Source of the DNA: Neurospora intermedia
Taxonomy: Eukaryota; Ascomycota; Sordariomycetes; Sordariales; Sordariaceae
NCBI GenBank assembly: GCA_037102815.1
Contig: BTPP01000011.1
Location: 186,001 to 250,000 of the forward strand
Direction: 5' to 3'
DNA: 64,000 bases
In this document: positions 23,494 to 35,313 of the stretch, one piece after another
How positions within the stretch are numbered: position 1 is the stretch's first letter
Layout: each line of letters opens with the position of its first letter
The notes under the pieces: model-generated
Databases searched by the model: none
Seen by the model: the letters and a program-made list of their open reading frames with translations, nothing else
Told to the model about the DNA's origin: nothing
Position numbers and translations under genes: made by a program

Positions 23494-25574
23494 CTAATCC
23501 TTTTTCTTCGTACTCGTCGATGAAGTCCTGGTCGAAGAACTGCTACCGGTAGTCGAAATCTTGAATGAGGTAGTACTGGCCTTCACCGACGTGGTGAAGA
23601 CTCCGGCACTAATAGTAGTAGGGACCACCTGCGTCGCCGTCGACCCAGCCTTGGTCTTCGTCTCCCAATACTCCTCCAGCACACTCTCCACCTCCTCGAC
23701 CTTATCATACGGCCTGAACCCCGCCATCTCTTTCACTCTCGCTTCAATGGTGCTATCATCAAATGCCTCGACGCTCTGCTGCCTCGCCCGCCACCGTTCC
23801 TCCATCGGATCGATATAATGCGTCTCGTCATACCCCAAATCTTGGAGAACAGACACATTAAAAGCAGCCATCATCTCATGATCCTCATGAATCAGATTAT
23901 GGCAATGAAACATGTACACCCCATCCCACGGGGCATAGTGCGCTTCCACCGTGACCGTTTCTCCCGGCCCCAGCCACACCACATCCTTCAACCCCTGTGC
24001 CTCATACGGCAACACCGAGCGCTTCCCATTAACCCTTTTCTTGACCCTGAAATCCACCAGGTGGATATGAATAGGATGCGTCCACCCACCACTACTATTC
24101 TCCAGCTCCCACACCTCCACCGTTCCGCGCTTCGGTCTCGCCAGCACGCGATTCGCCACATCCGCAAACGACACGCCGTTGATCTTCCATTCGCCGTTTG
24201 ACCGTTCGAATTTGAAGTGCTGGTCCACCTGACTTTTCGTCTTTGGAAACGGCACCGTCCGCAAAGTACTCGGTACCCTCGACTCGTCATCAACAGCGGT
24301 CCCAGAAACGATAAACCTCATCACCTTATCCGTATCAGGATAATCCCTATCCGCCCCAACATCCCTCGCATTTTTTAGAGTAATATTCTCCCCTTTGTAG
24401 GCCGCAAAGTCCACAACGACTTCATACCGTTCCGCCATGGAAATATACAGTTCTTCCGCCCGTTGCGGCGCAGCTAGTAATCCCGCATCGGAGGCAATAA
24501 CGTCAAAGGACAACTTGCTGCCCACTCTGGCATCACGCTCAAGATAGAGTAAAAACGAGCGGGAGATGGACGCGTCGAGAAAGCGGAAGCGGTATTTACG
24601 TGGTTCGACGTTTAAAAAGGGCCAGGGTTGGCCGTTTACGTGGATTACGTCGCCGTAGAGGGAGGTGGTTTCGCTGGCGGGAGAGAAGAGGGAGCCGGAG
24701 GGGGTGTATTGTTTGGCGGAGAGGATTAGGGGGATGTCCGTGGTGCCGTAGCCTGAGGGGAGACCGAGGGGGGATTCGATGGCGGGGTCGGAAAGGATGT
24801 AGGTGCCTGATTGGCCGTAGTAGGCGTTTTCTGCTGTCTTTTTTTTGGGGGGGAATGTTAGTGGGTGGTGAGGTGAAGGGGATGGAAGGGGGAGGGAAAA
24901 GAAGGGGGAGAAAGAGGAGGAAAAAGGAGAAAGACTTACGTGGTCAATAGCGTGGTCGTGGTACCACAGCGTTCGCCCGGATTGGCTGTTGGGGTAGTAG
25001 TAGTCTTTGTACCAGCCGGGGAGAGTGATGTCTTCTGCCCAGCCGTCAAAGGGGGCCCTCTGTGTCGTGTCGTGTTAGTTCGGGTGTTTTGTTTCATTCC
25101 CAGGTGAAGACGGTTGGGAGGGAAGACATACCGAATAAGACCCATGAAGATGCACCGAGTTAGCCAACCGCGCATTGTTGATGAACCTCACTACGGTTTC
25201 GGTACCCTTTTCTACTATGAACGTCGGACCAGGCGAAATGCCATCGTACCCCCATAGCGTCGCTGGTCCACGGTCGGGATAAACCTGGGACTGGAACTCC
25301 TTGATTTCCACCTCGTAGTAGAGGATGTTCTTGCCCGTGATGGGGTTTATGATAGTTCTGTAGAGGTGTTAGACTGTTGATGTTTAACTTTAAGATAAAA
25401 AAGAGAAAGGACTTGCTTCGACGGAACCTTGACAGGCGGAATAGGCAAAGGGAATTGAAATGTCCACTTGTACTGGGGACTGAGCCACTTGTCGACGCCG
25501 GCATGGACACTGCCTATGGATGAGAGAAGGAAAAGAAGATGAAGAAGAGTCTGACTGAGGCTGAAAGATGCCAT
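23494..25574 (-). CDS. secreted multicopper oxidase, bilirubin-oxidase-like
   Basis: Four minus-strand exons: 25574-25417, 25357-25132, 25059-24940 and 24837-23494; about 615 residues. A signal peptide (MASFSLSQTLLHLLFLLSSI..) is followed by three cupredoxin domains. The copper ligands are all there: HLHG, WYHDHA, HPIHIH and HCHNLIHEDHEM (the Cys of the T1 site, with Met as axial ligand). RAPFDGWAED and DHTAENAYYGQ point to the bilirubin oxidase/phenoxazinone-synthase-like branch rather than plant-type laccase. The C-terminus is Ser/Thr-rich and ends in Lys; no GPI signal seen. The first intron needs a GC donor (GCAAGT) to keep frame, and the third uses an acceptor preceded by A8 rather than a pyrimidine tract. 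Family role: oxidation of bilirubin-like or phenolic substrates with reduction of O2 to water. Confidence 0.88.
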
Positions 25575-28000
25575 TTTGCGGCATGTGCGACTGACTTGAC
25601 TGTGTCCCAGAAAATTGGGAGAACCAGGGGCAAGGAGAATTAACTCAGGATAGATCCTCGCCAAGGTCTTGCACGGTTTCTGCAAGGCCAAAATCCATGT
25701 CGAAAAAGGGCACAGCTTGTCATTCATTGCTCTCTTTATGTCTTTTGTAAGTGGCCTCTCCAGTCGGGACTCCGGACTTGGGGGTCCATATTTAGAGGCA
25801 TGGCTGGGCTACCGCCGACAACTCATCCATCAGCTCTCCATACCTCGATACAGCTGCGAAAAAAGCTGTAAGGCGTTCATACCTAGAGGTACCTACCTCT
25901 ACCTCTAGGTAACTCGTATCGCCTCGCCTCGTCACCCATTCTAGACTGGATGAAACTATTATCAGACGCCAAAACGACAACAAAATGAGCCATGACATGC
26001 AAGCCACCCGAGAATAACATCCGAGACAAAGCTCAGTGAATGTCCTAATTTGGACAAGTGATGCTTGGTGTACATGTGTATCGGGTTAAGCCGATCCCGT
26101 GGTACTTTGTGGGCTTTGCTTCCATTTGGCCGGGGGCTGATATCTACCCTTTGGGTAATGTATGTAGGTGGCGTCACGAAGAAGGTCTCTCGAATGGGCC
26201 AAAGGTGCCACTGAGACTGCGTGGCTGCTGCTGAGTTCGGGACTAGGGGAACAAGAATTGGGTTGTACATCGCTCGGTGAGGTCTCTAGTTCCGGGTTGA
26301 AAATAATCGAAGGCGCACTGGGCTGATGGCTGGAATTAGCAGACTGAAGAGGTGTTGGCTTATTGTGCAGTTTATCGACTAGTAAGCACTTGTAAACTCA
26401 CGATGAGGATAAACGTCCATATGAGGTGAAGGGTAGGTGTGGCGTGAGTACAGCTGAACTGTACCTCTAGGCTGAACTGCACGGCGCCGGAGTGCATCGT
26501 AGCTGGCTGGCGAGTGTGGTTGTTTTGATGACTGATGACTGATGATGACTGGGCATGCTGGACCTTGTTGGGACTGGTTGAAGAAGGAAAGAGGCCCTGT
26601 CACCGGTAGAGCGGCAGCCAGTCAAAGGTTTGGGTGTGAACGAACTAGTGAATCCATGTAGATCTGGAATTATACCCCTGATCTCAATGAAATCGGATCA
26701 GTCCCCAATACTAGAGGTATGCTTGGTAGCCAATTACATCTGGAGAAGAGACCTCAGCAAACCGCATGATTGGCGAAGACAGGGGGGATAGATCCGAAAG
26801 TATGAGAATTAGCGGCAACTTACAACAATCGGGCCCTGGGCCAGACCTTTGTAGACCCTTTTGTTACCTCGGAATACCCAATGAGGTATTGTGTGGCTTG
26901 TGGTGGTGATCCATATTCGGAACACGTATCGTATTGGTGTGACGATGGCGACCCTGACAATCATGTTAAGCTTAATTCGACCTTGATTGATGTCGGGCTG
27001 GGGTTGATGTGTGTGAGAAGGCAAGCTCTATGTCTGTTCCTTCCTTTGTTGTTGGTAGGTGGTATTCGGCCAACCATCGGTCCTGCCCCTGGGTAGGTAC
27101 CTTGCCTTTTTTGGTGATCATCTCACAATTTTCATATCATCGTTTTGGCTCAGCTCCATGCAAACATTCCCCTCTTCTCCCCGCATCAATCGGTCGAGCC
27201 ACTTCGATATGAACCTATTCATTGCCATTTCCCCTCCTGCATTTCCACTTCGTTATTGCTCACCTCCGTCTCCCACACCCCCTCCGCAGATCAGCGGCTG
27301 TAGACGACGCCAACGAGCTGAATGATGCTTACATGTTCTCAGCCCTTGCCGAGGACACCAACTAGTACTAGCTGCGGAATTCGAGATTTCCGCCTTTTGC
27401 CCCCTCCTCCTGACGATGCTTGAGACACACGACACACCACGGCAGCACCGAATAAGCGAGTTGCAAGCTGCTAAGCAAACGCCCCAGTAGCATAAGACTG
27501 TGCGAGACTTCCAGATTGATAGCCCTTTTATTGCCTTCAGTCACCTGATGACCTGGCATTCCGACTTGCCAACACCCGGCAACATGGTATGGCGTTGCCC
27601 AGCCCCAACATCGTGATACCCGAGTCTTGTTCTTCAGGGTCCAGACGTATAGGATTCGGACCAGATGCGTCGTCCGTCGATTTGTATGTCGGTTGAGCAG
27701 TCATACTGACCTTTCAGATTTCCAGCCGTTCCGCTCACTTGCCTCCAGCTCGTAAATGCAGCTTATCGGAGTTGATGTTCCAGTTGACCGACGTCAATTT
27801 TGTACGTTGCGAGATGCAAGATGCAAGGAGCAACCGCCTTGTTCTCAGTGTTGCGGTCTCGCGGTTGATGAAGACAAGTCGTGATATAAGACAAACCAAC
27901 CCCTTCAGTGTCTGAGACCATTGACTTAGACAAACCCATCGCAGCCGAAGCCTGTTGCCTCGGGGCCCTCGAACTTCTGCTCAGAAATATCCAAGACACG
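25575..28000. other. 2.4 kb intergenic region
   Basis: Head-to-head spacer between the multicopper oxidase and the secreted protein. No gene supported. Contains three TAGAGGTA-type octamers in 24 bp at 25884-25907 (one inverted relative to the others) and single copies at 26462 and 26712. Confidence 0.55.
25884..25907. repeat. cluster of three TAGAGGTA/TACCTCTA octamers
   Basis: TAGAGGTA at 25884 is followed by TACCTCTA at 25894 and 25900, the last two overlapping by two bases. The first and second form an inverted repeat around CC. It lies about 310 bp upstream of the multicopper oxidase start. Confidence 0.85.
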
Positions 28001-30000
28001 ATGCAGTTATCCCTCATATTCTCCCGCCTTCTTCCCGGCCTTCTTCTTCTGCCGTCCTTCTGTCTGTCTCAAGACGTTCCGTTCGATGTGGATGGTGGTC
28101 TAGAAGGGTGAGTTGGACATTGCCGCCGAAAAAATCCCCAACAATTCCATCCTTTGTTCCATGACATGAGACAGCCCAGTCCGTGTCTGGAGCGGGAAAC
28201 ACCCGACTGCCGAGACAGACATCCATACTAACCCGCCCCATCTGTCTCACTCCTTTCTGGACAAAATCAGATGCACCATAACAGACACGGGCACCTACAA
28301 CTCAGGCGGCACCATCTCCGTCGCCGGCTGGACCATCAAAGTCCCGCAAAACACCCAAGTCGGATTCCCCGCCGCTTGGGTTCCTTGGCGTGAATTCTGC
28401 GGTGACGTCGCGTTCATGAAGGGGTTCGAAGTCACTGTAAGCCATCTCACCAGCCTTCATGTTTAGGTAGGCCCACTGCAGCCTCCCTCATCCTGCTGGA
28501 GCCCAAAATTCAGATCCGCTAACGCGCAGCATGTGCGGCGGGCAGGTTGTTGGAAATGTAATTCCCCACCACGGCCCAACAGCAGGCCAAATCTTCATTT
28601 CCCAATTCTCCACCTCTTTCGGCCGGGGGTTGATCTCTTCCATTTCGTATGCCGACGGTTCCATTCAATTATCCCATGGGCCCAAGTTGCGCATCAACGA
28701 CCCCAACGGCGTTTACTCGGTCGGGTACACCTCCCACCCGTTTTGGACTGCCGACGATGAAAACCCTTCCATTTCGTCCTTTAGTGGGTTCCCCATGTGC
28801 GTACCGCGCAACAGTTCCGATCCTTTATGTCCAATGTCGAACCGACCGATATTGGTGGCTGGAAGCGGAAGCAAACAAGGCACGTTCACGGCTCCGGACC
28901 CGATGATCATGGCCCCTTTTGTTCCGGGGGACTTTGTCGAGTACGCTGGCGTTTGGGCGGCAGGTGGAGAGATGTTGGTTTACGAACTGGTCGCTACCAA
29001 CGTACAGATCCTTACTCCCGCTTCGTTCCCGCCTTTTATCCGGATGGAAGATGTCTTGATCGGGGTGTACAGCGGGGACGTAAATGCCGAAGTGGCGCAG
29101 ACGAGATTCATAGGGTACACTTCTGCTGCGTTGTCGGGGACGTCCAGCTTGACGATCCATGCTGTTACCGGGTTTGATATGTGTACGGGGAACATCACCA
29201 CCAGACCCGTCAGCGGAGGTAGTTTGATTGCCGGGCAGGTACGAAACAAGTTCCGAACGGGAATAACGAGTGTCGCGGGGGATGTGTACGCGCGCGAGTA
29301 CGTCATTTTGTCGACTGCAAACCCAGTGAGGACAAAGAACGGGATACTGGCCGGTCAATATATCCAGCCTGTCACGGAATGGATCCAGCCGGAACTTACG
29401 ACCCCGGGACTACCGCCTATTCCTAATGACTTTTCGGCAATGGAACACCTGGTTAAAGGCCTGGGAAGGGACGAGGAAGGTAACGTCTGGGGTCCTCTTG
29501 ATCCGTTTCCGCAGTCGTGGGTGATTGTTTCGAATTCTGCTCCTGTTGTTCATGAATGTCCACCGCCGCCGGCTGAACCATCATCCACTACCCCTCCCAC
29601 TGATGATTCCCAGCCGCAACTAACGACTGTCCCCCCCTCTACTACCACCACTTCGACAACAGCAACACCAACCCCCACAAAAGACACAATCACCATCATC
29701 TCCGCCACGTGGATCAGTTCCGGCTCTGGAACCTTGACAGTAACGTGCACTTCATCAAACACGAACAACACAGCGGTGGGCATGCTTCTTGATACCCCTG
29801 TGCAGATGGGGCTAGTCATGACGGGGAGCGCGAGCAATCCGGGGACGTGGACGTTTTCGAGCGTGAAGATTAAGCAGGTGGCGAGTGTCACCTGTAGGAG
29901 TAAGCTTGGTGGGAGTGCGACGGGGGCGGTGGTTGGGAAAGGGAAGAGGGATAGAAATGGAGATAGGAAGGAAAAAGGGATAGAGAGGAGGAGGAGGTAG
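28001..30000 (+). CDS. secreted protein of unknown function
   Basis: Three exons, 28001-28107, 28271-28436 and 28546-30000, give about 575 residues. Introns of 163 and 109 nt end in CAG; the second acceptor is fixed by frame (GGCAG before GTTGTTGG). The N-terminus is a clear signal peptide (FSRLLPGLLLLPSFCLS). The next ~370 residues form a Cys-poor, beta-rich-looking region with aromatic and Gly/Pro content and no motif I recognise. A Pro/Ser/Thr linker (about residues 425-470) leads to a small C-terminal domain with ISATWISSGSGTLTVTC, perhaps an immunoglobulin-like sandwich, then a basic tail that could be proteolytically trimmed. I infer an extracellular or wall-associated role from the signal and linker only. 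Confidence 0.7.
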
Positions 30001-31147
30001 ATAATAGGGAAACGTAGTAGTAGGAGAAGGGGAGGCGTAGGGTTGCGAGGGCTGTAAGGGTATTAGAGGGGGAACACTAGGAGGGTAGAGACGGGAAGGG
30101 TGAAAGTGAAAGGGTTAGGAAGGGATAGGGGGTAGAAGGAGGTGGGAGGAAGAGATGAGGTGAGATGGGGGTTGAAGATAGAAACTTACATCTAAGTACC
30201 TAAGGCAAGCGGGTAGTATATACCCGGCCGTAGAAGGGAGGGGTGATCGCTCTAGGGGTACTAGAGTACTGAAAATATTTGTTTTTTTTTTTTTTTTCAC
30301 TAAATAGTTAGGGGGTATCCTACATCTGGATTGATCGAAGTGGCCAACATGTGTGGCTTGACTGGAGTATGATTTGGTTACATATCCCTTCAAGTTCCCT
30401 CTTCCATCATTTCCTCTCTCATCCACATAGCCCTTCATTCCCTTCCTGTAAATGCCCCTTAAGTATCTGAGCCCACGGTATTCTCTTTTTCCACCTCAAC
30501 ATCAGTAGTTCAAGCTCGCCCAATTGCTATGAGTCTCAAACTCTAAGGTAGGTACCCAAACAACCACTTGTCAGTGCTTCGTAGCACCATTCTCGGTCTT
30601 TGCAGCGAGACGTGGGACCGCAAGCCTCTATCCAGTGTTCGTCGTCCTGACCATGGGGAGGTCATCTCATCCTGAACCGCGACTTGGCTCGCAACCTATA
30701 TGCCTTCGTCGTCGTGCCACGAGAGCCGCATCCTGGCAAGGGTGCTGCTCGCTCGAGTGATTCGAAAGGAATGCCTTATAGATGTCGTCAGTCTCCCAAT
30801 AGATCCACCTCCAGAGACTACCCACTGACTCGACCCTTCAGGCACGCTGAGAGGCGGCAGGTTGTGCAACGATGGTAGGCGATGGCGGTGGGTGTAGAAA
30901 CGGTTAAATCCACAGCTGATCATCAGGGCCAATACAGCTCGAGTGGCTGTGAGGCCACACCCGGCCCAATATCATGCACGGCGACTGCCACAAGCGGCCC
31001 ATCATGCTGTATGGCTGTCACACCCGGCCAATCATTGGTATGCACAAGTGGTGCATCGTCGTCGGACGACGACCAATCATCCTCGCTGGACGACCACTCG
31101 TCGCTTTCTCTCTCTGGCGAACTATCCTCAGACGTGGCGGCAGGTCC
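30001..31147. other. intergenic
   Basis: 1.1 kb between convergent genes. AG-rich plus strand to about 30170, a T run at 30280-30297, then sequence with short open frames without domain features. No gene supported. Confidence 0.5.
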
Positions 31148-32164
31148 CTAACCCGACGCCGATCCCGATCCTGATCCCGTAGTTCCTGTTGTTATCGTAG
31201 TTGTCGCCTTGGAAAGCTTCCCGCTCCAATCCGTCCATCCCGCACTAAGATCCCTCTTGCCCGCGCACGTCGAGCAGCTCGCCTTCAACTTCAACTTCTC
31301 TGTCGCCAAGTGGGTGTAGTAACCCTTTTCGGCCCTGGTCGGCTTGCTCTTGCAAAGGGAGCAGTGCGCATCGGGGAGGTGGGCGACGAAGTCTCCCGTG
31401 TTGCGCATGGCGCGAAAGACGTCGAGCGCAAATGAGGGGACTTGGTCGAGGAAGGCGTTGAAGTGCTCGTTTTGGAGAAAGTAGAACCGCGCGGCGTGGA
31501 TAAAAGAAAGAAAAGTGGCGCGGATGCCGACTGTGGGGTGAGAGGTGTCGGTTAGGGGGACCTCGTTGTAGACCAGGCGGATGGCTTCAAAGAGCTCGGG
31601 GAGCCAGTCGGGAGAGACGCCGTTGCCGTCCGAGGCAGAAGAACCGGAGTCATAGTGAAGCTGAAGGGGGGCTATTTTGGCGTCGAATTCGGCGTTCAAG
31701 GTGTCCAGGGCGATTCTGGTGAGGGAGGCGAGGGCAAAGTAGTCGCCGACTGTGTAGACTTCGAAGCAGGAGACAAAGTTCGTCTTGGTGGTGGGGGAGA
31801 GCGCGGGAATGTCGCATATCCCGGTGTAAATGTACCGGATGAGGATATCGATGGCTGCGGGCTCGAAGTTCTCGATATTTACGACGCCCGTTTTGGCCTC
31901 TTCAAAGTGGCCGGTGAGGGCCTTTTCAAACCAGATGCTGCGCGAGCAAAGGATGTTCTTGTGGAGGTTCCATGTTCTGTCGCCGCACTTAACGACGACA
32001 TCCGAGAAAAGACCGCTCTCAAGAAGCCTGGAGCTGGGTTAGTTTATGTAGCAAGTCAAGAAGTGTTGCGACATCGTGCAATGGCGGTTTGTCATAGACG
32101 GCGACGGCGATGTCTGATGGGGTGAGGCTTACTTTTCGTCGGAGGACAAGAACCGCTTGTCCAT
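31148..32164 (-). CDS. BTB/POZ domain protein 1
   Basis: Two minus-strand exons, 32164-32133 and 32027-31148, about 303 residues. The first exon is only 32 nt and encodes the leader MDKRFLSSDE; the Lys codon is split by a 105-nt intron. The BTB fold starts at once: GLFSDVVVKCG, WNLHKNILCSRS, FEKALTGHFEEA, then DILIRYIYTG. BTB domains dimerise and often recruit Cullin-3. No Kelch, MATH or zinc finger follows; instead there is a helical region and a CSLC..CSTC pair near residues 253-286 that could bind a metal, then a Thr/Gly/Ser tail. The function is unknown. A second BTB gene lies 402 bp upstream on the same strand. Confidence 0.82.
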
Positions 32165-32566
32165 GGTGTACGATTGCGCCTGACTAGTATGATGTGAATG
32201 AACGGTTGGAGTGTCGAGTAGGAACAACGAGTTGATGACTCGAAGTTGTTGTGCTGAGAAAGAATCGAGTGGCTGGAGAGTGGTTGATGAAGGAAGGAGA
32301 GATGAAGGGAAGTGAAATCACCAAATGGCCAAGTAAATGCACCTGAAGACGCGCTCGGACGCGATACCTATGATACCGTAACATGGTGGGGCTGTGCGCC
32401 CACCAACGGATGTATCTTACACGGGATTACGTATTATTCAGGTTAGTACCGCGCAGTGACTTGCAACCTTCATCTTCAACAAACCGACAATCTATCAACA
32501 TGTAAGGAAGACCAGGAATTCCTATAGAGGTTCTAAAAAACATGTGATCTCCTTTTGCCAACCTTG

Positions 32567-33355
32567 TCAAGCACCCCTCCACCTCTTCTTCACCTCCTTC
32601 CTAACCTCCCTCTTCATATCCCTCATAAACTCCTTTTTCCACTCCCTCCCCATGCCGACTGTCCTAACCTTGAAGATACTCGCCCTCACGACCTTTTCCA
32701 CCTCTTCCAATTCCCAGTCATTTCCTTTCTTTGACACCTTCTTACCCTTAAAGTCCTTCCCAGCAACGACGGGACACACCTCCCCCGCCACATCCCCCAT
32801 AAACCGTTTCCTCAATTCATCCCCCTTCCCTAACCTCCCTAACCCATAAACCACTCCCACCATCTCTTCAAACATATGTTGTTTATGAAGCAAAACAAGA
32901 GGAGCCAACCTCTCATAATGCACCACCACCTCCTCCCTCAACCTGCCCAAGTCATACTTATCAGCCACCACATACACCCTCATCAAATGCAACAATAGTC
33001 CCGCAATCTGCTGTTCCTCCTCCGCTGTAAATTTCATCGTTATGAGATCCTTATACGCCAACTGTGTTTCTAGCTCGTCGTCGCCGTCTAGCTGGTACAG
33101 CGAGTGTCCATAGCACCACCGTATGGCAGACACTAGAGCGTCGGGGTCATCGTCGTGGAGAGTAAGTAAATGGTCGGGGTCGGAGGACTCGCTGAAGGGT
33201 AGGGTGAAAGCAGAGGCGAAAAAGGGCGAGTGCAGGGATAGAATGAGGCGATGGACGGGGAGGTGACGCTTGTCGCCTGTGTGGGTTTGGTGGGAGATGG
33301 TGGCGTCGGAGAAGAGGGGGGAGTTGAAGTAGGTTGTGAAGTCGGGGTTTGACAT
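32567..33355 (-). CDS. BTB/POZ domain protein 2
   Basis: Single exon, 262 residues. BTB marks: PLFSDATI, LPVHRLILSLHSPFFASAF, LPFSES, and a YGHSLYQL segment, followed by a BACK-like helical part (VYVVADKYDLGRLREEVV) and a Lys/Arg-rich C-terminus. This pattern is common in large, rapidly evolving fungal BTB families whose functions are mostly unknown. It lies next to and on the same strand as another BTB gene, but the two proteins differ too much in length and intron structure to be a fresh tandem copy. Confidence 0.85.
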   Translation of the reverse strand: MSNPDFTTYFNSPLFSDATISHQTHTGDKRHLPVHRLILSLHSPFFASAFTLPFSESSDPDHLLTLHDDDPDALVSAIRWCYGHSLYQLDGDDELETQLAYKDLITMKFTAEEEQQIAGLLLHLMRVYVVADKYDLGRLREEVVVHYERLAPLVLLHKQHMFEEMVGVVYGLGRLGKGDELRKRFMGDVAGEVCPVVAGKDFKGKKVSKKGNDWELEEVEKVVRASIFKVRTVGMGREWKKEFMRDMKREVRKEVKKRWRGA

Positions 33356-33672
33356 TGCGGTTTTTTTTAGTTTTTTTTTTAGTGAAGCTGTTCATGGTGT
33401 TGCCGGAGGGCAGGACTTGACCACCAAGATGGGGCCCGGGTGTCTTCATCTTAAGGCTCGTGATGGACAATGGAGGGTGTTGAGCAATGCCCTTTGTTGC
33501 ATGGTGATGGACAATGGTCATTGAAGGCCTTCTTTGTGTATGACGGGATCTCGAGTATGTCGCCATGAACAAGGTACGAGTCTCGGCAGAACATTGTATA
33601 GACATTAGCGTATCGTAACTCGAGTATTATCCAACTTTTCCACACCCCATTTTTGTTTCCCTCATCCAGCCC

Positions 33673-35313
33673 TCAAACCTTGACCTTCCAAACCCCTCCA
33701 CTCTCCCCCTCCCTCTGCGCCTTCCTCGCCTTCACCATCCTCGCCGCCGCCAACAAGCCCGTCCCACACAACAGCGTCGACCCCGCAAACGCCTGCGCGC
33801 CATAATACCTACCGTCCATACTGGTAATAATCGCCCCCGCAATCGGCGGCCCCGCCAGCGTCGCAAAGCTATTACACGTAAACACCATTCCCATCCTCAC
33901 GCCCGTCTTTCTCAAATCCGTCGTCAAACTCGTCAATCCAGCGGGAAACAAACTCTGGATCCCTCCCGCCGCCGCCCCGTAAAACACCGCCCAGACATAC
34001 AGTCCCGCCTCCGACTCGACCGCCATCCAGCACATCATGCAAATACCCCCCACCGCCGCAAACGGAATAAACAAATTAATCGGTCCCACCCGATCAGCCA
34101 AGTAATTCGGCACCAACCGGCCAAATATCCCAACCCCATTCAACACCAGCAGGATATTCAAGCTATCCTCGTACGCCAATCCGACGATATCCCTACAGAA
34201 ACTGGCCAGGTAGTAAAACGCGAAATACAGCCCCAAAAAACACATGAAGCTCCCCGCCACAAATAAACTGTATTCTCCCTCTTTGAAAGCCGACCACTCC
34301 ACCAGCGCCCCCTTCATCCCGCGCGGCTTGGTTCTTGGTTTGATCACCCAAAAGGCACCAAGAAGACATCCAATGCAGATGAATCCCATCGCGCGAACTG
34401 TCCACGCGAACCCAACGCGAGGTAGTAAACTGCGCATCATGGACGGAAAGACCAGTCCGCCTGTGGCGGTACCGCAGGCGCCCATGCCGATAGCCAGACT
34501 ACGGTTTTTGCTGAAATATGTAGACAAGGTAGCGACGCAAGGGCAAAAGAGACAGCCGTTGCCTAAGCCCATGGCGATTCCTTGTGCTAGAAATAATTTC
34601 CAGACTGCGCTTTTGGCATTTTTGGTAGGGTCCGTTCCGGAAGTCAGGCTGTCTAGAGCATCGGCGGTGGAAAACATGCCGAGGGCAATGAATGCTGTTC
34701 CGAGTAAATAAATGTGCCGGAAGTATCCGCCGTCTGTGAGGCGGCCGGTGAACGTGCCGATGAAAAACAACAAAAAGACTTGGAGGGAGCCAATCCACGA
34801 GATGGTGGAGGGTGTGACCACTGAGGAATGAGCGTTGAGAGTGGAGGTGTAGTAGGTTTGGAAAACGCCAAAGGAGCTGATGGTGCCCCATGTGGTCATT
34901 ACGACTAGGTGGGTTGCTGCGACTGTTTGTGTTGCGGGGGGTTAGTTTGTGTATGGGATGGGTGGTGTTTGGAAAAAGAATGAAGAAAAAAAGAGAAACA
35001 TACCGGTACACCAAGCCCTCGCTCCCCCATCTGGCGGTGGTCCCGGATCGAAATTCGATTCTGGTCTTGATAATACTCGTGAAATGGTCTTGACTAGGGA
35101 GAGAGCACCGACTCCCCCTCCGTTATTGTTGGTGGTGGTGTTGTTGACTGCGTGCTTCTCATCTTCTTCATGGCTGTCGTCTTCGTCGTTGTGATGTTGG
35201 TCGATTCCATGGATATCAATATCGCTGTCTTCACTGTCTGATCGTCCTCTTGAGTCTTGACCATGGTTCGGTGATCGGATTGCTTCCATGTATGGAGGTG
35301 GGGGTGGTGGCAT
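33673..35313 (-). CDS. MFS transporter, monocarboxylate-like
   Basis: Two minus-strand exons, 35313-35004 and 34922-33673, about 519 residues; the 81-nt intron interrupts the codon after AWCT at phase 1. A ~90-residue acidic cytosolic N-terminus (Asp/Glu/His/Asn-rich) leads to PPDGGARAWC, the signature ahead of the first helix in the MCT (SLC16-like) branch of the major facilitator superfamily. About 12 hydrophobic segments follow, with FGVFQTYY in helix 1, GTFTGRLTD after helix 2 and AIGMGACGTATGG in the middle. Likely a plasma-membrane transporter of a monocarboxylate or related small acid; fungal members also include riboflavin and mycotoxin-precursor carriers, so the substrate is open. 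Confidence 0.88.
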
